The translations under genes and the position numbers were made by a program. Shown in pieces: positions 5,631-8,323 of a stretch of DNA of 8,323 nt. Source of the DNA: Natrialbaceae archaeon (GTDB taxonomy: Archaea > Halobacteriota > Halobacteria > Halobacteriales > Natrialbaceae); the NCBI GenBank assembly GCA_003552885.1, contig PUPA01000090.1:1-8323 (forward strand). The letters are read 5' to 3'. A model generated the notes under the pieces. That model was not told the origin of the DNA. It saw only the letters and a program-made list of their open reading frames with translations, and made no database searches. Each line of letters starts with the position of its first letter. Positions within the stretch are counted from its first letter, which is position 1.

Positions 5631-5635
5631 GCGGT

Positions 5636-6430
5636 ATGGACCGGAGCCTCGAGGAGATCGAGTTCCTCGCCCGCTCGCACAACCGGGTCGAGTGTCTCGA
5701 GGCGCTGTCGGCGGGGCCACGGACGCGTTCGGAGCTCGCCGCCGAGACGGGCGCCTCACAGCCGACGCTGGGTCGGATCCTCCGTGACTTCGAGGACCGA
5801 CGCTGGGTCGAGCGCCGGGAGGACGGCTACGTCGCGACCGCGACGGGCCGGCTCGTGGCAGAGGGGATCGTCGACCTGCGGGAGATCCTCGAGACAGAGG
5901 CCGCCCTCAGGGAGGTGATCGAGTGGCTCCCGGCCGAGGCGATGGCCGTCGACCTCCGGGAGCTGCGGGAGGCGACGATCACGACGCCGACGCGGACCCG
6001 ACCCGGGGCGCCGGCCAGCCGGGTCGGCGAACTGCTCGCCGACGCCGACCGGATCAGGGCGGTCTCCCACGCGTTCAACGAGCGGAGCCTGAGCGGCGTC
6101 CGCGAGGCGACCGTCGAGGGGGGTGGCTCGTTCGCCGGCGTCTTCTCCCGGGCGGCCATCGACGCCGTCGTCGACGACGCGCCGCTGTGTCGGCGGCTCC
6201 GTGAGCTGATCGACGCACCCGACGTCTCACTCCGCGTCGTCGAGCGGGAGATCCCACTCGCCGTGACCGTCGTCGACGACGTCGTCGCCCTGTTGCTCCG
6301 GGACGACGACGGGATCCTCCAGGCCGCCCTCGAGGTCGAGTCGCCTGCGGCCCACGGGTGGGCCGTCGGCGTCCACGAGCGCTACTGGGAGGCGGGAGCA
6401 CCGCTCGACGCCGCCGACCTCGTCCGGTAG
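5636..6430 (+). CDS. Winged-helix transcriptional regulator with FilR1-middle-like (DUF1724-type) domain
   Basis: A 264-residue protein. Residues 1-75 form a winged helix-turn-helix: RVECLEALSAGPRTRSELA, then the recognition region GASQPTLGRILRDFEDRRWV and a wing VERREDGYVATATGRLV. After a linker helix (about 76-100), residues about 110-250 look like the sensor domain found in COG4742-type archaeal regulators (FilR1 middle/DUF1724 group), with the RVGELLADADRIRAVSHAFNE segment and a C-terminal VHERYWEAGAP motif. Haloarchaea have many such regulators, mostly of unknown ligand. There are no cysteine pairs or metal motif. The start is set by GAGGTG five bases before the ATG. A perfect dyad overlaps the likely promoter, suggesting autoregulation. 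The EamA exporter gene lies divergent across 288 bases and is an obvious candidate target. Confidence 0.85.
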   Translation: MDRSLEEIEFLARSHNRVECLEALSAGPRTRSELAAETGASQPTLGRILRDFEDRRWVERREDGYVATATGRLVAEGIVDLREILETEAALREVIEWLPAEAMAVDLRELREATITTPTRTRPGAPASRVGELLADADRIRAVSHAFNERSLSGVREATVEGGGSFAGVFSRAAIDAVVDDAPLCRRLRELIDAPDVSLRVVEREIPLAVTVVDDVVALLLRDDDGILQAALEVESPAAHGWAVGVHERYWEAGAPLDAADLVR

Positions 6431-6470
6431 GTGGGGGGTCGGCCGCCGTGGGCTCGTGTCCGGTGGCCCC

Positions 6471-6580
6471 ATCGACTCGCCTCTTCGGTCCCGATCCGAT
6501 CGACTCACCTCTCCGGGCGAATCCATCGACTCGCTTCTCCGGTTCCGATCCGGTCGATTCCACCCTTCGATCCCGATCCG
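6471..6580. repeat. Four-copy degenerate tandem repeat, unit about 28 bp
   Basis: Four consecutive units lie at 6471-6498, 6499-6524, 6525-6552 and 6553-6580 (28, 26, 28 and 28 bp). Each begins (A/G)TCGA(C/T)TC and three end CCGATCCG. Units 1 and 3 agree at 25 of 28 positions, and all three differences are C/T transitions; units 2 and 4 are more diverged, giving a higher-order pair pattern of about 54-56 bp. The array fills most of the gap between two convergent genes, starting 40 bases after the regulator stop and ending 4 bases before the synthase-like gene's stop codon. Unit length is not a multiple of three, which argues against a coding repeat. Its role is unknown. Confidence 0.7.
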
Positions 6581-6584
6581 GGCG

Positions 6585-8168
6585 CTACGGCGCCGCCGGC
6601 TCGAGCCGGCCCGTCGACGCGTCCGGCGTCTCGCCGTCCTCGATCACGTATCGCTGGCCCACCATCGGATCGAGCAGGCTGTCGACGGGCGCCCGGTCGT
6701 CGTACAGGGTCGGCACGTCGTCGGTCCGGACGTCCTCGATCCGGTCGTCGATCTCCGCGCTCAGCTCCGGGACGTCCTCGCGAACGGCGTTTCGCTCGTG
6801 TAGCTCCGCCGTCGAGACACCGTCGGGGTCGTTGGTCGCCACGAGCTGGACGTTCTGGACGGAGCCCGACTCGGAGGTCCGGTAGGCGTAGACGTGCGGG
6901 AACGCCTCCCCCATGGTCCGATACTGGGCGCGGTAGAACTCCGAGGCCGGACCCTCGGGCGCCGAGATCACGTTCGCCACCAGGACGCCGTCGTCGCTCA
7001 ACCGCTCGGAGACGAGCGTCATGAACTCGACGGTCGTCAGCTCGAAGGGGACCTGATCGCGCTTGTAGGCGTCGAGGACGATCACGTCGTACTCCCGGTC
7101 GCTCTCGGCGAGGAACGTCCGACCGTCGTCGGTGTGGACCCGAAGCCCCGCGGAGCGTTCGAGCCCGAAGTACTCCTCGGCGGCCGCGGTGACCTCGGGG
7201 TCGATCTCGACGACGTCGACGGTCACGTCGTCGTAGGTCCGCTCGAAGTCCTGGGGGCCCGTGAAGCCGCCGCCGCCGACGAACAGCGCCCGGTCGGGCT
7301 CTTCTATCATCAACATCGGCAGGTGGAAGTACCGGGTGTACGCGAAGACGTGCCGGTCGGGATCCTCGAGATCCCGGGCGCTGTGGTGGGCGCCGTCGAG
7401 ATACATCGTCCGGACGTCGCCGTCGTCGACCACCTCGAGTTGCTGGTAGGCCGTCTGGGTGCTGTAGACGACCTCCCCGCGGGGGTCGAGCCCGACGGCC
7501 CCGCCGCTGGCGGCGACGACGAGCAGGACGGTGACGACGACCGTCGCAACGACCGGCCGTCGGGGAAAGGTGGGCGCAGAGAGCACCAGCGCCGTCCCGA
7601 CGAGCAGAAGGCCGAAAAAGAGGGCGATACCCTCGACGCTCATCGACGGGATGAGCACGAACGTCGTCGCGCCGGCGCCGAGGATCGAACCGATCGTCCC
7701 CAGCGCGTAGACGTGTCCAGAGGCCTCGCCGACGCCCTCCTTTTGGGAGAGCTCGGCGGCGTACGGCGAGATGAACCCGAGCAGGTACGTCGGCGGGCCA
7801 AAGAGGACGACGATCGCCGGCAGCGAGGCGTACCGGCTCGGCAGCGGGATCTGGGCGGTCGAGATCAAAAGCAGATCCCGGGCGTAGATCAGGATTGCGA
7901 CGTAGACGGCCGTAAACAGGAGCAGCCAGATCAGCCGGCGGTGGTCGGCGTGGGTGGACGCCCGCTTGCCGCCACGCCAGTAGCCGAGGCTCAACGCGGC
8001 CAGAAAGACCGTGATTATCCCACCCCAGGTGTAGATACTGCTGCCGAACTGCGGGGCGACGATCCGCCCCGCGAGGATCTCCAGGCCCATGCTGGCGACG
8101 CCGGAGACGAACACCGCCACCTCGGCTTTCGTCACCCGCCGTCCCCCGAGGGCCGACAGTACGCCCAT
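6585..8168 (-). CDS. Membrane-anchored spermidine synthase-like methyltransferase-fold protein
   Basis: A 527-residue fusion. The N-terminal half has about seven transmembrane segments (roughly 15-33, 45-62, 79-97, 115-135, 152-172, 178-197 and 205-225) as in proteins annotated fused MFS/spermidine synthase. The C-terminal half (about 232-500) is a polyamine-synthase-type Rossmann domain: VGGGGFTGPQDF (297-308) at the glycine loop, VEIDPEV (320-326), DDGRTFL (347-353), then LDAYKRDQVPFEL (365-377) where true spermidine synthases have the catalytic D-x-x-DPxGPA loop. The late LYDDRAPVDSLL motif matches other fused members. The changed loop and glycine motif make real spermidine synthesis doubtful; nucleotide or SAM-like ligand binding is possible. 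Topology would place the enzyme domain next to the membrane. The ATG at 8168 has a weak CATACTC element about 29 bases upstream. It is convergent with the HTH gene. A 589-codon minus-strand frame spanning 6505-8274 is its out-of-frame shadow. Confidence 0.88.
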   Translation of the reverse strand: MGVLSALGGRRVTKAEVAVFVSGVASMGLEILAGRIVAPQFGSSIYTWGGIITVFLAALSLGYWRGGKRASTHADHRRLIWLLLFTAVYVAILIYARDLLLISTAQIPLPSRYASLPAIVVLFGPPTYLLGFISPYAAELSQKEGVGEASGHVYALGTIGSILGAGATTFVLIPSMSVEGIALFFGLLLVGTALVLSAPTFPRRPVVATVVVTVLLVVAASGGAVGLDPRGEVVYSTQTAYQQLEVVDDGDVRTMYLDGAHHSARDLEDPDRHVFAYTRYFHLPMLMIEEPDRALFVGGGGFTGPQDFERTYDDVTVDVVEIDPEVTAAAEEYFGLERSAGLRVHTDDGRTFLAESDREYDVIVLDAYKRDQVPFELTTVEFMTLVSERLSDDGVLVANVISAPEGPASEFYRAQYRTMGEAFPHVYAYRTSESGSVQNVQLVATNDPDGVSTAELHERNAVREDVPELSAEIDDRIEDVRTDDVPTLYDDRAPVDSLLDPMVGQRYVIEDGETPDASTGRLEPAAP

Positions 8169-8192
8169 CAGTGTACCGGAGTGGGCCGGCGA

Positions 8193-8202
8193 CCGAGTAT
8201 GT
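8193..8202 (-). promoter_or_regulatory. Weak TATA-like element of the synthase-like gene
   Basis: The minus strand reads CACATACTCG, about 29 bases before the ATG at 8168. It fits leaderless spacing but is a weak match. The 155 bases from 8169 to the window end otherwise hold no gene I can support. Confidence 0.3.
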
Positions 8203-8222
8203 GTCGCTGTCGACCGCGGTGG

Positions 8223-8232
8223 AAATCGATTT
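8223..8232. repeat. Perfect 10-bp palindrome AAATCGATTT
   Basis: AAATCGATTT is self-complementary and is the most AT-rich spot in the last 155 bases. It sits about 30-40 bases before an ATG at 8263 that opens only a 14-codon frame, and about 90 bases before an ATG at 8316 that runs off the window edge. It may be a TATA-type element or operator for a plus-strand gene beginning at the edge. Confidence 0.3.
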
Positions 8233-8323
8233 GCGTCCCGACGGCGTACCCCCGACCGGCCGATGACGACACACCCGATCCGAGCCGGTCTCGGCAGCCG
8301 GCCGTGAGGACCCCTATGAGTGC

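Noticed and set aside
5344..5682. Minus-strand open frame of 112 codons across the regulator-transporter gap
   Set aside because: It runs through the AT-rich island and both inverted repeats, overlaps the regulator start antisense, has poor codon bias and shows no family motif.
6471..6580. Tandem repeats as a CRISPR array
   Set aside because: The units are directly adjacent with no unique spacers and are imperfect, and no cas gene is nearby.
6505..8274. Minus-strand open frame of 589 codons, longer than the synthase-like gene
   Set aside because: It overlaps the recognisable membrane/synthase protein in another frame and consists of Arg-rich low-complexity sequence; longest-frame selection would be misleading here.
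8263..8307. Fourteen-codon plus-strand frame as a gene
   Set aside because: It is too short to judge, has no Shine-Dalgarno site and no recognisable peptide; mentioned only as a possibility.

Overview
The window looks like chromosomal DNA of a haloarchaeon (class Halobacteria). It is very GC-rich with strongly GC-biased third codon positions, its proteins are rich in Asp and Glu, and several genes belong to families I know mainly or only from haloarchaea (DUF5787, the small uS10/mL48-like protein, an HTH plus FilR1-middle regulator). Several genes have a T/A-rich TATA-like box about 25-33 bases before the start codon with little or no leader, as in typical haloarchaeal leaderless transcription. 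I see no tRNA, rRNA, CRISPR array, transposase or phage gene.

There are nine protein genes on alternating strands. Positions 1-977 (minus, running off the left edge) hold a DUF5787 protein with an ExK motif and clustered cysteines that suggest an iron-sulfur PD-(D/E)XK-type nuclease. Positions 1081-1518 (minus) encode a Nudix hydrolase of the Ap4A hydrolase type. Across a compact divergent promoter, 1608-1940 (plus) encode a small uS10-like protein. Convergent to it, 1998-2783 (minus) encode a creatininase-family amidohydrolase. From another divergent promoter with a symmetrical TATATAT core, 2872-3303 (plus) encode a four-helix membrane protein of unknown function. This is followed on the same strand by a short-chain dehydrogenase relative at 3460-4242 whose catalytic Tyr and Lys are replaced.

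Positions 4370-5347 (minus) encode an EamA/DMT-type exporter, convergent with the dehydrogenase and separated from it by a region holding a clear hairpin. The largest gene-free stretch, 5348-5635, holds an AT-rich island and two inverted repeats. One of these (GTGAAA-CTT-TTTCAC) lies just upstream of a winged-helix regulator at 5636-6430 (plus), which also has a Shine-Dalgarno site. Between this gene and the convergent 527-residue membrane-anchored spermidine-synthase-like protein at 6585-8168 (minus) sits a four-copy degenerate tandem repeat of about 28 bp. The last 155 bases hold only promoter-like sequence.

The genes do not form one obvious pathway; the alternating strands argue for mostly monocistronic units. 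The best leads are the possible Cas4-like architecture of the DUF5787 protein, the catalytically divergent dehydrogenase, the synthase-like protein with a rebuilt active-site loop, and the noncoding structures at 4316-4345, 5553-5595 and 6471-6580.
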